NCBI GenBank assembly: GCA_028727785.1
Contig: JAQYNQ010000124.1
Span: 1 to 59,836, forward strand
Source: Eubacteriaceae bacterium
Lineage (GTDB): Bacteria; Bacillota; Clostridia; Peptostreptococcales; Anaerovoracaceae
Length of the DNA: 59,836 nt
Reading direction: 5' to 3'
A program made the position numbers and the translations under genes. Below are positions 25,465 through 33,998 of the stretch, one piece after another; position 1 is the first letter of the stretch; the number at the start of each line of letters is the position of its first letter. The notes under the pieces are model-generated. The model was not told where the DNA came from. It ran no database searches and was given only the letters and a program-made list of their open reading frames with translations.

Positions 25465-25517
25465 ATATGATATGGCGTACAGTACGCAGAAATGATTGTT
25501 AGAAAGGTAAAATTTAA

Positions 25518-26725
25518 ATAGAATTAAGATATCAGCTGGATGATAATATTGACAATAAAGAAAACCTGATATATGCATTTCAGCAGATTGTACTTTTTGC
25601 TGCATCAGCAGCAGTACTTCCTGCTACAGCAGGATATACCATCGGACTTACACAGCCGGAAGTCGCACTTACTATTCAGAGAACATTTGTCCTCTGTGGA
25701 ATAATGACTATTCTTCAAATGAGATTTGGTCATCGTTTTCCGATACAGCACGGCCCGGCAGGATTATGGTCCGGTCTGTTTATTTCTATGGGTACAATGA
25801 TGCCTATGCTTGGAAAGAAACTGGATATCCTGCAGACTGATCTTGAAACAGGCATGATAATCGGAGGATGTGTAATTATTCTTATTTCACTTAGCGGTCT
25901 GTTGAAATACATATCAAGATTGTTCAACCCTATAATAAATGGTATAGTAATGATTCTGATGTCGCTGCAAACTATTACTGTAAAGGATTTATTAAGAGCA
26001 TTGCTGTGTTTATCGGAGTAATAGCAGGTTGGATACTGGCGGCGGCACTAGGTGAAACTGTTTCAGGAAACAGTACAGGAAGCATGCTTCTTGTTCCCGG
26101 GCTTTTTGTTTGGGGAGCACCTACATTTGATGCCGGGGTTGTAATTACATGTGTTATCGGAGCTCTCGTACTTCTTTCAATGTCATTTGCCAGCATACAG
26201 AGTATGAGTGAGGTTGTAAAGAGAGATGTATCAGATAATGCACTGAAGTCAAGTATTGCGCTCCATGGTGCGGCTGCTGTTTTTGCAGGTATGGGCGCAT
26301 CTGTGGCATTTATGCCTTATGCTTCATCTACTGGTGTAGTTCAGATGACAGGGATTGCGTCTAGAAAGCCTCTTTACTGGGGTGCAGCCGGAATGATTAT
26401 TCTGGGAGTAATAGGTCCTATAGGTGTTTTTTTCTCAACTATTCCGTCCTGTGTAGGAAGTCCGGCAATACTTGTAATATTTGCAATGATAATAGGTCAG
26501 GCATTTAATGAGATAAGCAGAATATCACTATCGAACAGAGAATATCTGGTAATCGGTCTTTCTCTTCTGGGAGGAATCGGTGTTATGTTTCTGCCGGCAG
26601 GTGTATTCAACAGTCTTCCATTTGCTTTATCATGTCTATGCTCTAATGGACTTATTATAGGAACCGTGGCTGCACTGCTGCTGGAACATGTAATTTTAAG
26701 AACTAGGGGGTCGAATCAGAGATGA
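25518..26725 (+). pseudogene. Broken nucleobase (uracil/xanthine) permease, NCS2 family
   Basis: Two frames together encode a nucleobase:cation symporter-2 protein. The first frame opens ELRYQLDD, as uracil permeases often do, but the codon at the expected start (25518-25520, 8 nt after AGAAAGG) is ATA, not ATG. It runs through FGHRFPIQHGPAGLWSGLF to a TAA at 26019-26021. The second frame carries KGFIKSIAVFIGVIAGW onward to 26725. The loop and helix normally between these parts (roughly 45-50 residues) are missing at about 25960-25985, so a deletion changed the frame. Internal ATGs at 25704 and 26006 would give only fragments. Confidence 0.8.
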
Positions 26726-27570
26726 AAAAGGGACTGATTATGGAAGGCGGAGCTATGAGAGGAATGTTTACCGCCGGTGTAACAGATGTGATGATGGAAA
26801 ATGAAATCAGTTTTGATGGTGCTGTTGGCGTGTCTGCGGGTGCTGCATTCGGATGCAACTATAAGTCCGGGCAGATAGGACGAGCAATAAGATATAACAG
26901 GAAATACTGTAATGATAAGAGATTTGCAGGTATGGGAAGCCTGATTCGAACAGGAAATCTGTTTAATACTGAATTTGCTTACGGTGAAGTACCTTTGAAA
27001 TATGATGTTTTCGATTTTGATACATATGAGAAAAATCCAATGGAGTTTTATGTGGTCTGCACCGATATAGAAACAGGCAGGGCCGTGTACCACAGGTACG
27101 AAGGACTTAATGACCATGGTTTCGACTGGATAAGGGCATCTGCATCGCTTCCCCTGGTATCGCAGATTGTAGAAATTGATGGGATGAAGCTGATGGATGG
27201 GGGAATGGCTGACTCCATTCCAATAAGGTTTTTTGAAGAAAAAGGGTATGACAGAAATATCGTTATTCTGACACAGCCAAAGGATTTTGTAAAAAAGAAA
27301 AACAGCATGATGCCTGTGATTAAGGTAAAATACAGAAAATATCCTAATCTTGTGGAAACCATGGAAAATCGGCACATTGTCTACAATCAGACTTTGTCAT
27401 ATATTGATGAGCGTGAAAGACAGGGAGAAGTGCTTGTAATCCGGCCGGAAAAAAGTCTGAACATAGGAAAGGTGGAAAAGAATCCGGACAAACTCCAGGA
27501 AGTATATGAAGCAGGCAGAAAGGTTGCAGAACGAAGAATAGATGAGATCAGAGAGTATCTTGACAAGTAA
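26722..27570 (+). CDS. Patatin-like phospholipase family protein
   Basis: The 282-residue hydrolase of the bacterial patatin (YjjU/RssA-like) type has the oxyanion loop GGAMRG at residues 9-14, the nucleophile motif GVSAG with Ser38, and the catalytic Asp159 in DGGMADS. It is predicted to be cytosolic or membrane-associated and to cleave acyl esters of lipids. Its start overlaps the stop of the broken permease (ATGA), so it was cotranscribed with the permease and may now depend on read-through or re-initiation. Confidence 0.9.
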   Translation: MKKGLIMEGGAMRGMFTAGVTDVMMENEISFDGAVGVSAGAAFGCNYKSGQIGRAIRYNRKYCNDKRFAGMGSLIRTGNLFNTEFAYGEVPLKYDVFDFDTYEKNPMEFYVVCTDIETGRAVYHRYEGLNDHGFDWIRASASLPLVSQIVEIDGMKLMDGGMADSIPIRFFEEKGYDRNIVILTQPKDFVKKKNSMMPVIKVKYRKYPNLVETMENRHIVYNQTLSYIDERERQGEVLVIRPEKSLNIGKVEKNPDKLQEVYEAGRKVAERRIDEIREYLDK

Positions 27571-27605
27571 TAAATCAGCTGAATTAGCATGACAGGAAAA
27601 GTGAG

Positions 27606-27815
27606 GCGAAGGAAAAAATACCTTATTCACCTGTAAAGAATCAATTTAAGAAAGAAACAGCAGAACTGATATGGACAAGGCCTGTCTGGTTACTCGTCTT
27701 GCGGAAAGCTTATTTGCATCCTGCCGTGTTTAAGGCTGTATGGCATTATCCCGATGAAGATTTCGTTTACTTTAATGGAATCATCAGTGAAGTGACTTAC
27801 GGGTATAATGAATAG
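27606..27815 (+). pseudogene. Possible 3' remnant of an unrecognised gene
   Basis: The 337-bp gap between the patatin gene and trpS contains a ~70-codon frame without a start codon that reads like protein (RPVWLLVLRKAYLHPAVFK, then WHYPDEDFVYFNGIISEV) and ends TAG at 27813-27815. An ATG at 27589 lies in another frame; adding one A to the A6 tract at 27613-27618 would join it. I do not recognise the family. It may equally be chance coding-like sequence. Confidence 0.3.
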
Positions 27816-27872
27816 ATATTTAGAGAAAGAGTTTTCTTACAATAAATCAGGAAAAAACTAAGAAAAAAACTA

Positions 27873-27901
27873 AGAAAAAAGAGGAGGCTGCACCTCCTCT
27901 T
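27873..27901 (-). terminator. Terminator of trpS
   Basis: AGAGGAGG (27880-27887) and CCTCCTCT (27893-27900) form the stem; on the minus strand a run of T residues follows. Two copies of AAAAAACTAAG lie just beyond it. Confidence 0.85.
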
Positions 27902-27907
27902 AATTGA

Positions 27908-28891
27908 TTATTCCAGTCCCAGACCAAAGTTCTTCTTTACTCTGGTCATTGTCTTTTCTGCAATTGCATTTGCTCGAACAGCACCGTCTTTAAGAATTTG
28001 AATAAGTTCATCAGAATATCTGATTTCTTCATATCTTTCCTTAATAGGAGCTAATGCTTCAACTACGATTTCAACAAGATCCTTCTTAAAGTCACCGTAT
28101 CCTTTTCCTTCGTAGTCTTTTTCAATCTGTTCGATTGAAACACCGGCAAGAACACTGTAAATATTCATAAGGTTGCTGATACCCGGTTTATTCTCAACAT
28201 CGAATCTGATAACACCTTCAGAGTCAGTTGTTGCTTTCATAATTGATTTCTTAATCTTTGAAGGTTCATCAAGCAGGGAAATTCTGCTGTGAATGTTTTC
28301 TGCTGACTTGCTCATTTTCTGAGTAGGATCATCCAGAGCCATGATTCTTGCACCCTCCTTCAGGAATCTTCCGTCAGGAACTACAAATGTCTTTTTTCTA
28401 GTGTTATTTACACGGTTTGCAATGTCTCTGCAAAGTTCAATGTGCTGCTTCTGGTCGTTTCCTACAGGAACAATGTCTGTATCGTAAAGCAGAATATCCG
28501 CAGCCATGAGAACAGGATAAGTGAATAATCCTGTAGGCGCAGATTCCTTGTTCTGACTTTTTGCCTTGAACTGTGTCATTCGTGATAATTCACCTGTGTA
28601 AGAGTTGCATGTAAGAATCCATGATAATTCAGCGTGTCCGGGAACATCTGACTGAACAAAAACAATTGATTTCTTAGGGTCAACTCCCACTGCAAGATAA
28701 AGCGCCGCTACATCAAGAATGTGCTCCTTTAACGCCTTTGGATCCTGAGGCACTGTAATTGCATGCATATCTACAATACAGTAGATACATTCGTGATCAT
28801 CCTGAAGCTCAACAAACTGCTTCAATGCACCTAAATAGTTGCCTAGATGTATATTACCTGTGGGCTGAACGCCTGAAAATACTCTCTTCAT
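27908..28891 (-). CDS. trpS: Tryptophanyl-tRNA synthetase
   Basis: The 327-residue class Ic synthetase charges tRNA-Trp. The HIGH-type motif is PTGNIHLGNYLGALK near residue 11, the KMSKS motif is KMSKSAENI near 193, and DIVPVGNDQKQHIELCRDIA in between is typical. Length is normal. AAAGGA precedes the ATG on the minus strand. A minus-strand promoter lies about 35 bp upstream with no room for a T-box, so unlike ileS it is not under tRNA-sensing control. Confidence 0.95.
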   Translation of the reverse strand: MKRVFSGVQPTGNIHLGNYLGALKQFVELQDDHECIYCIVDMHAITVPQDPKALKEHILDVAALYLAVGVDPKKSIVFVQSDVPGHAELSWILTCNSYTGELSRMTQFKAKSQNKESAPTGLFTYPVLMAADILLYDTDIVPVGNDQKQHIELCRDIANRVNNTRKKTFVVPDGRFLKEGARIMALDDPTQKMSKSAENIHSRISLLDEPSKIKKSIMKATTDSEGVIRFDVENKPGISNLMNIYSVLAGVSIEQIEKDYEGKGYGDFKKDLVEIVVEALAPIKERYEEIRYSDELIQILKDGAVRANAIAEKTMTRVKKNFGLGLE

Positions 28892-28924
28892 ATGTATGTC
28901 CTTTCAAATAAATTACTGTCTTTT

Positions 28925-28954
28925 AATATAACACAACTTGCATAAAAACGTCAA
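28925..28954 (-). promoter_or_regulatory. Promoter of trpS
   Basis: On the minus strand TTGACG (28949-28954), an 18-bp spacer and TATATT (28925-28930). It overlaps the 3' end of the adjacent minus-strand gene. Confidence 0.7.
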
Positions 28955-29145
28955 GAACGGAAGATTATCAAATCCTCTCCAATCTTAACGATAGAGTCCC
29001 ATGAAAGCTCAAAACCCGGTGCTGTGAGAGTTTTGATTTTACCATCTTTACCGTCAAAAATAAGTTCTGCATCCCACAGAGAACCGTGTCTGCTGCCCTT
29101 TGTCAGATCAATTATTTCTTTGTCACCGATTTCGCTTAACAGCAT
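28951..29145 (-). CDS. YlmC/YmxH family PRC-barrel protein
   Basis: This 64-residue PRC-barrel-like protein begins MLLSEIGDKEIIDLTKGSR and ends GEDLIIFRS, as in the YlmC/YmxH family of Firmicutes. Related proteins are linked to sporulation or division, but their role is unclear. The ATG at 29145 has GGAGG 6-8 nt upstream; longer in-frame extensions (to 29280) are hydrophobic nonsense that overlaps the divergent gene. The trpS promoter sits in its 3' end. Confidence 0.85.
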   Translation of the reverse strand: MLLSEIGDKEIIDLTKGSRHGSLWDAELIFDGKDGKIKTLTAPGFELSWDSIVKIGEDLIIFRS

Positions 29146-29202
29146 ATTTCTACCTCCTTCTGACAACAATATATTTATATTTACGAAAAAGGAGTGACAT
29201 AT

Positions 29203-29889
29203 ATGAGTGAAGAAACAAAAGAAAAAGGAACTGAACAGCCTGAGGCAATTGCGCTTGTAAAAGAACTGGGTATGCTGCAAAACGGCTTAGGCTTCAAAAG
29301 TGATTATCAGTATATTTCTGTTATCGGATGTATTGAAGGTCATTCTGTTCTTCCAAGTGAGAACAAAACAACAAAATACGAACATCTTATTCCTCAACTG
29401 ATAGCAGTTGAAGAAAATCCGGATATTAATGGCCTACTTCTGGTTCTGAACACAGTGGGTGGTGATGTTGAAGCAGGACTGGCTCTGGCCGAGCTGATTT
29501 CATCAATATCAAAACCGACAGTGTCTCTTGTCATCGGTGGTGGTCACAGCATAGGTATCCCTCTTGCAGTCTCTGCAGACTATTCTTTTATAGCTGAATC
29601 CGCAACAATGACCATGCATCCTATCAGAACAAGCGGAACACTTATAAATGCCGAATCTACTTTTCAATATATGAGAAAAACCCAGGAAAGAGTTGTAAAC
29701 TTTATTGTTTCTCATAGTAACGCTTCCAGAGAAGAGGTGGAAAAGAAAATGAATCAGACAGGAAACATGTCCAATGATGTGGGAACCATACTCTTTGGAA
29801 AAGATGCAGTCGAAATGGGCTTAATCAATGAAATTGGGGGACTTAAAGAGGCTTTGGCTCAGCTTAGAGAACTCTGCAATCAAAACTGA
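29203..29889 (+). CDS. tepA: ClpP-like protease, TepA family
   Basis: The 228-residue protein belongs to the ClpP/crotonase superfamily. It has LLVLNTVGGDVEAGLALAE near residue 85, the probable nucleophile Ser in GGGHSIGIPLA near 112, and the catalytic-type His in MTMHPIRTSG near 138. This matches TepA (translocation-enhancing protein) and YlmB-side ClpP-like proteins of spore formers. It has no signal peptide. The ATG at 29203 is 8 nt after AAAGGAG; an upstream GTG at 29194 overlaps that site. It is divergent from the ymxH-like gene. Confidence 0.88.
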   Translation: MSEETKEKGTEQPEAIALVKELGMLQNGLGFKSDYQYISVIGCIEGHSVLPSENKTTKYEHLIPQLIAVEENPDINGLLLVLNTVGGDVEAGLALAELISSISKPTVSLVIGGGHSIGIPLAVSADYSFIAESATMTMHPIRTSGTLINAESTFQYMRKTQERVVNFIVSHSNASREEVEKKMNQTGNMSNDVGTILFGKDAVEMGLINEIGGLKEALAQLRELCNQN

Positions 29890-29925
29890 CTATTGAAAAA
29901 AATGTAAAATAATAGAAATATATGG

Positions 29926-29954
29926 TTGACATTAAATTCCAAAAATGGTATTCT
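29926..29954 (+). promoter_or_regulatory. Promoter of the Tad pilus operon
   Basis: Perfect TTGACA (29926-29931), a 17-bp spacer ending TGG and TATTCT (29949-29954). It lies 25 bp before the tadZ-like start. No other promoter or terminator is evident until 36783. Confidence 0.8.
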
Positions 29955-29978
29955 ATTTTCGCAGGAAGGAGGGAGAAA

Positions 29979-30896
29979 ATGGAAATAATTGAAGTGGGAT
30001 TATGTTTGAATGATGGCGAATATGCAGTTAAGCTGGCAGAAGGTATGGCCAGAGAATTCAGAGGACTAAAATTTCATCTCTTAGACGACTTAAATGATAT
30101 TGATAATCTGGACATAGTAATAGCCAGCAGAAGTAACGGCAACCCGAAGGTAGTTGAAGCCAGACTTGATATGGCAGACAATATCGGGGAGCATGAGCCT
30201 TTTCAAATCTGCATATATAAGGACTGCCCTAATTTAATCAATGACCTGCTTTATATTTATTTCAAGCTTACTGGAAAAGTTTGCAGATACAAAGGTGATA
30301 AAAAATGCAGATTAACTACTGTTTGCTCAACTTACGGAAATCTCAAGGCTACCGGATTATCTGTCGAGCTTGGAAAACATCTTGGACGGGTATATGACAG
30401 AAAATCTCTTTATATTAACCTTAACCCTATTGACGAATCCAGTGAGTATATCACTCACGAGGAAGACGGCTTGTTGAAACTCTTATACTACCTGGATAAT
30501 TCTATAGATTTCCCGGTTAACAAGTTTATTACCGAGGGAATAGAGTTAGATTGCCTTAACACAAAGATAATAAACAGCTATTCATATGAAATGTCTGAAG
30601 AATTGTTCCACAGGCTTGTTACCAAAATTGAGGAGCTTGGGAAATACTGCTTTATCATTGCAGATGTGGGAAATCATTTCAGCAGACATATACGGGACAT
30701 AATCAGCAGTTCTGATTACACAGTTGTTATGGGAAGCAGAAATAATTCTCTAATAGATGAGACTGTATGTAATGACATTAAAAAACTGAAAAACAATAAA
30801 GGATTTGCATATCTTTTTGATTATGAAGATGAAGCTTATGGGTACAGAATAGCGGATATATCTAAGAAAATTGTGGAGGATTGTGAACTTGTATAA
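29979..30896 (+). CDS. tadZ: TadZ/CpaE-like pilus localisation protein
   Basis: The 305-residue protein is first in the Tad operon. Its N-terminal part is receiver-like (EVGLCLNDGEYAVKLAEGM, then LDIVIASRSNG). A MinD/ParA-like fold follows, with KLTTVCSTYGNLKATGLSVELG-type sequence at ~112-130 where a KGGxGKT P-loop would be, so the Walker A is degenerate. GKYCFIIADVGN near 225 resembles the Walker B strand. TadZ proteins help place the pilus machine at the membrane. The ATG at 29979 follows GGAAGGAGGG; the in-frame extension to 29922 covers the promoter. Confidence 0.75.
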   Translation: MEIIEVGLCLNDGEYAVKLAEGMAREFRGLKFHLLDDLNDIDNLDIVIASRSNGNPKVVEARLDMADNIGEHEPFQICIYKDCPNLINDLLYIYFKLTGKVCRYKGDKKCRLTTVCSTYGNLKATGLSVELGKHLGRVYDRKSLYINLNPIDESSEYITHEEDGLLKLLYYLDNSIDFPVNKFITEGIELDCLNTKIINSYSYEMSEELFHRLVTKIEELGKYCFIIADVGNHFSRHIRDIISSSDYTVVMGSRNNSLIDETVCNDIKKLKNNKGFAYLFDYEDEAYGYRIADISKKIVEDCELV

Positions 30897-32085
30897 GGCA
30901 GTTAACGAGTTTATTCAATCAAAAACTGATGAAGCGAAGTCAAGAATAGTGAATGCAGGGAGAAAAGTAAGTGACTCAGAAGCATTAGAAATAATTATGG
31001 ACTTAATCGAAGATAGCAGTCAGTGTTTTGATTTGGGTGAATTAAACAGGATTATTGAAATAGTATACGCAAGAACAAGAAATAAACTTGGTCTGTTGGG
31101 AAAGCTGATCGAAAGTCAGGAATATAACGAGATTATGGTAAATGGAGTAAATGGCATCTTCGCAGAATGCAGTGACGGGAAAATTGTTCATATGGATGGT
31201 GTTTTCAGCTGCGTGGAGGAACTGGAAACCATTATTAGAAACATCGCCTCAGGTGTAAATAGAGAAATAAATGAAATGTCACCTATTCTGGATGCACGTT
31301 TGCCCGATGGATCAAGAGTAAATGCAGTATATAACAATGTGGCAGTAAATGGACCGGTTTTAACCATAAGAAAATTCAGAAAGCATGGTTTTTCTCTGAA
31401 AGAAATGATAGCCAATGATACTGTTACAGAAGAATGTGCTGATTTTTTATCTAATCTCGTACGCAATGGTTATAACATTTTTGTCAGTGGCGGAACATCG
31501 AGTGGGAAAACAACTTTTTTAAACATTTTGTCACAATTTATACCTAATGTTGAACGTGTGATTGTAATCGAAGATTCGACTGAATTACAGCTTACACACA
31601 TAGACAATCTTGTTCAAATGGAATGCCACAATGCAAATTCAATGGGTCAGGGACAAATTACCATGGCTGAGCTTATAAAGGCAAGCCTGAGAATGCGACC
31701 TGACAGAATAATCGTTGGCGAGGTAAGAGGTGAGGAGGTTTCCGATATGCTTCAGGCATTGAATACGGGTCACTGCGGAATGAGTACCGGACATGCAAAT
31801 TCTGTAAAAGGAATGTTAAGGCGAATGGAGGCCTTATATATTTCCGGCACCCCTATTCCAATAGATGCAGTAAGGGCGCAGATTGTAGAGGGAATTGATA
31901 TTATGGTTCATCTTGGAAGATTGCTTAACGGACAGAGAAAAGTACTTGAGATACAGGAACTTCTAGGTTATTCCAACGGGAACTATGACCTTAATCCCTT
32001 GTTTATTCTGGATGATGATTTGAACCTTAAGCGAACCGCAAATGAATTACAGAATAAAAGTAAGTTCAGACTTAGAGCTACATAA
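30889..32085 (+). CDS. tadA: TadA/CpaF pilus assembly ATPase
   Basis: This secretion ATPase powers Flp pilus assembly. The ~398-residue protein has Walker A GGTSSGKT at 201-208, Walker B in RIIVGEVRGEEV near 280, the Asp-box IVIEDSTELQL near 226 and the His-box GHCGMSTGHANS near 297. The N-terminal domain has EIMVNGVNGIF and INEMSPILDARLPDGSRVN, as in CpaF. The TTG at 30889 is 9 nt from GTGGAGG and overlaps the tadZ stop; GTG at 30883 is an alternative. Confidence 0.92.
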   Translation: MYKAVNEFIQSKTDEAKSRIVNAGRKVSDSEALEIIMDLIEDSSQCFDLGELNRIIEIVYARTRNKLGLLGKLIESQEYNEIMVNGVNGIFAECSDGKIVHMDGVFSCVEELETIIRNIASGVNREINEMSPILDARLPDGSRVNAVYNNVAVNGPVLTIRKFRKHGFSLKEMIANDTVTEECADFLSNLVRNGYNIFVSGGTSSGKTTFLNILSQFIPNVERVIVIEDSTELQLTHIDNLVQMECHNANSMGQGQITMAELIKASLRMRPDRIIVGEVRGEEVSDMLQALNTGHCGMSTGHANSVKGMLRRMEALYISGTPIPIDAVRAQIVEGIDIMVHLGRLLNGQRKVLEIQELLGYSNGNYDLNPLFILDDDLNLKRTANELQNKSKFRLRAT

Positions 32086-32825
32086 TGATAGACTATGATT
32101 TGTATGTGATGACAAAAAAAGAAAGAATACTCTTTACCTTGGCAGTTTTCGGAGGATGTTCAGCCTTGGGATATATTTTCTATAGAACAGCTTTAGCATT
32201 AATTGTTTCTCCTTTTATTTACAGAAGATGTGAGAAGATATACTCCTGCTATATGATTTCCAGAAGAAAGAAGAAACTTGTGCTTGAGTTCAAGGATTTT
32301 CTTTTTCTGATATCATCATCCCTTGCTACAGGACGTCATATGGTGCCGTCCATGAGAGAAGCAAGAGCGGGGCTGGAACGAATATACACGGATTCTATAA
32401 TGGGTAAGGAACTGGACTCCATGATAAAGTTCGTAGATGAAACCGGTGCTGACGAAATAGATCTTCTTTTGGATTTCTCAAGAAGAACACAACTTGAAGA
32501 CATAGAAGATTTTACTCAGTTATATCAATGCTGTCGTCAGACAGGTGGAAATCTTATAGAAGCTGTTGATAAGGCCGCAAGCATTATTGGCGAAAAAATA
32601 GCCATAGAAAATGAAATCAGAGCAACAGCTTCTCAGAAGAAAATTGAGGGGAGGATTATTGCATCTATGCCTGTTTTTATCATTGTGTTTCTTCAGGTTA
32701 TTTCTCCCAATTACCTGAATGTCATGTATGAGACCATTACCGGCAGGTTCCTTATGACTGCTGCACTTATAGTGACTGCAGCTGCATTTGTCGTTATTGA
32801 AAGGATTACAAGCATTGAAATCTAG
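32085..32825 (+). CDS. tadB: TadB-like pilus inner membrane platform protein
   Basis: The 246-residue type II secretion F-domain protein has an N-terminal membrane pair (about residues 14-50), a cytoplasmic T2SF domain (EFKDFLFLISSSLATGRHM, then QTGGNLIEAVDKAASII), and two C-terminal membrane helices. TadB and TadC form the membrane platform on which TadA acts. It is shorter than proteobacterial TadB (~320). The ATG overlaps the tadA stop by one base (TAATG). Confidence 0.82.
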   Translation: MIDYDLYVMTKKERILFTLAVFGGCSALGYIFYRTALALIVSPFIYRRCEKIYSCYMISRRKKKLVLEFKDFLFLISSSLATGRHMVPSMREARAGLERIYTDSIMGKELDSMIKFVDETGADEIDLLLDFSRRTQLEDIEDFTQLYQCCRQTGGNLIEAVDKAASIIGEKIAIENEIRATASQKKIEGRIIASMPVFIIVFLQVISPNYLNVMYETITGRFLMTAALIVTAAAFVVIERITSIEI

Positions 32826-33822
32826 TGTTTACAGAAGGATTCGCACAGAAGTCGCAAGATTCATAGATTATTGTAGAAGTGAGGAAAACCGTAGAATTTC
32901 AGTTGCTTTGCTTGTACTGATAACGCTCATGTCAGGAATTCAGATAGGGGATTATTTGTCTTGCAGAAAGCAGTACATATACAATGACAAAGGCGAACTT
33001 GTTGCTTTTGTGAGAGTATCGAAGGATTCTGCAGAAAGCATACCTCTTCATGTCAGCATCTCTGAAGGAAACGAAAAAAAATCAAAAGACCTTGTTATAA
33101 ACATTAAAGGAAACAAAACAGGGGACGATAACAATCCGGAGAAGGCAGACGAAGGAGATTCCTTAGAAACTGTAATAAACAGGATAGCCTCAGATCTTTC
33201 TGATAGCTCGGACAGAATTATATATTTCCCTTTAAGGGAAAAAAATGCTCGTATTTCCTGGGAAAAGCAGAAAAATTACAGTATTATATTAATCCCGCTT
33301 TTATTTCCCCTTTCATTTGCAGCAATCAGAGAAAGTAGAAAAGCTTCTGAAAAGCAGAAAAAAGAGCAGCTAAAGAACAGTGTCAAGCGGTCACTGCCAA
33401 GATTTTCAAGTCAACTGCTGCTTATGCTTGAGAGCGGACTCATATTAGAAGAAGCCTTTAAGCGAATAGCACTGATGTATGAGAAAAGCTATGTGCATGA
33501 TGATTTTAAAGAAATAATCATAGGAATAAATCATCAATGTGAGTATACCTCGGATAATATAATATGTGCTCTGGAAAAGAAATCCAAGGAACTTAAAATC
33601 AGAGAGCTGTTAAGATTAAGCGGTATACTTGAAAACGGGCAGAAGAAGGGAACTGATTTATGTGCAAAGCTGACTCTGGAAAGTGAACTTCTCTGGAATG
33701 AGAGAAAGCATTATGCAGAGGAGCGAGGCAGAGCAGCTGAAGTAAAGTTGTCTTTTCCTCTGGCACTTCTTCTGATTGTTCTTATAGTTGTAACAGCGGC
33801 GCCTGCGTTGATGGAGATGTAG
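32815..33822 (+). CDS. tadC: TadC-like pilus platform protein
   Basis: The ~335-residue protein has an N-terminal membrane segment near 25-45, a charged extracytoplasmic insert with many Asp/Lys/Ser, a second membrane helix near 155, and a T2SF-like domain (LPRFSSQLLLMLESGLILEEAF; LRLSGILENGQKKG). A C-terminal helix ends APALMEM. It pairs with TadB. The start is probably TTG at 32815, 8-9 nt after AAAGGA and inside tadB. The insert between the first two helices is unusual for TadC. Confidence 0.75.
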   Translation: MKSSVYRRIRTEVARFIDYCRSEENRRISVALLVLITLMSGIQIGDYLSCRKQYIYNDKGELVAFVRVSKDSAESIPLHVSISEGNEKKSKDLVINIKGNKTGDDNNPEKADEGDSLETVINRIASDLSDSSDRIIYFPLREKNARISWEKQKNYSIILIPLLFPLSFAAIRESRKASEKQKKEQLKNSVKRSLPRFSSQLLLMLESGLILEEAFKRIALMYEKSYVHDDFKEIIIGINHQCEYTSDNIICALEKKSKELKIRELLRLSGILENGQKKGTDLCAKLTLESELLWNERKHYAEERGRAAEVKLSFPLALLLIVLIVVTAAPALMEM

Positions 33823-33848
33823 ATAATCTTGTGAAGGAGGGCGATAGG

Positions 33849-33998
33849 ATGAGAAGAAAACGGATGTTAACCAGTAAAAGTGGAATGGAACTGGTGCAGG
33901 TAGGACTACTGATAGGAATAAGTGTGGCTATTGCATTAATATTCAGAACACAGATAACAACCTTTGTAAATAATACATTCCAGGCATTGAATGGTTAG
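33849..33998 (+). CDS. flp: Flp-type pilin, 49 aa
   Basis: This very small gene has an excellent site (GAAGGAGGG) before the ATG. The product has a basic leader (MRRKRMLTSKSG) followed by MELVQVGLLIGISVAIALIF, a single hydrophobic helix with Glu two residues after a Gly. This is the layout of a Flp1-like type IVb prepilin cut after Gly by a prepilin peptidase. The mature pilin would be about 37 residues. It sits between the platform genes and the minor pilin genes and overlaps the next start by 8 bp. It is the likely major subunit of the pilus. Confidence 0.8.
   Translation: MRRKRMLTSKSGMELVQVGLLIGISVAIALIFRTQITTFVNNTFQALNG

Noticed and set aside
25704..26021. Independent 105-aa membrane protein starting at ATG 25704
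   Set aside because: The sequence upstream in the same frame is clearly the N-terminus of the NCS2 permease, so this ATG is internal to a broken gene.
26716..27375. 219-aa minus-strand frame over the patatin gene
   Set aside because: Patatin motifs on the plus strand are complete; the antisense frame has His/Phe-rich nonsense composition.
28892..28950. T-box leader before trpS
   Set aside because: The promoter-to-start distance leaves a leader of about 25-30 nt, with no T-box sequence.
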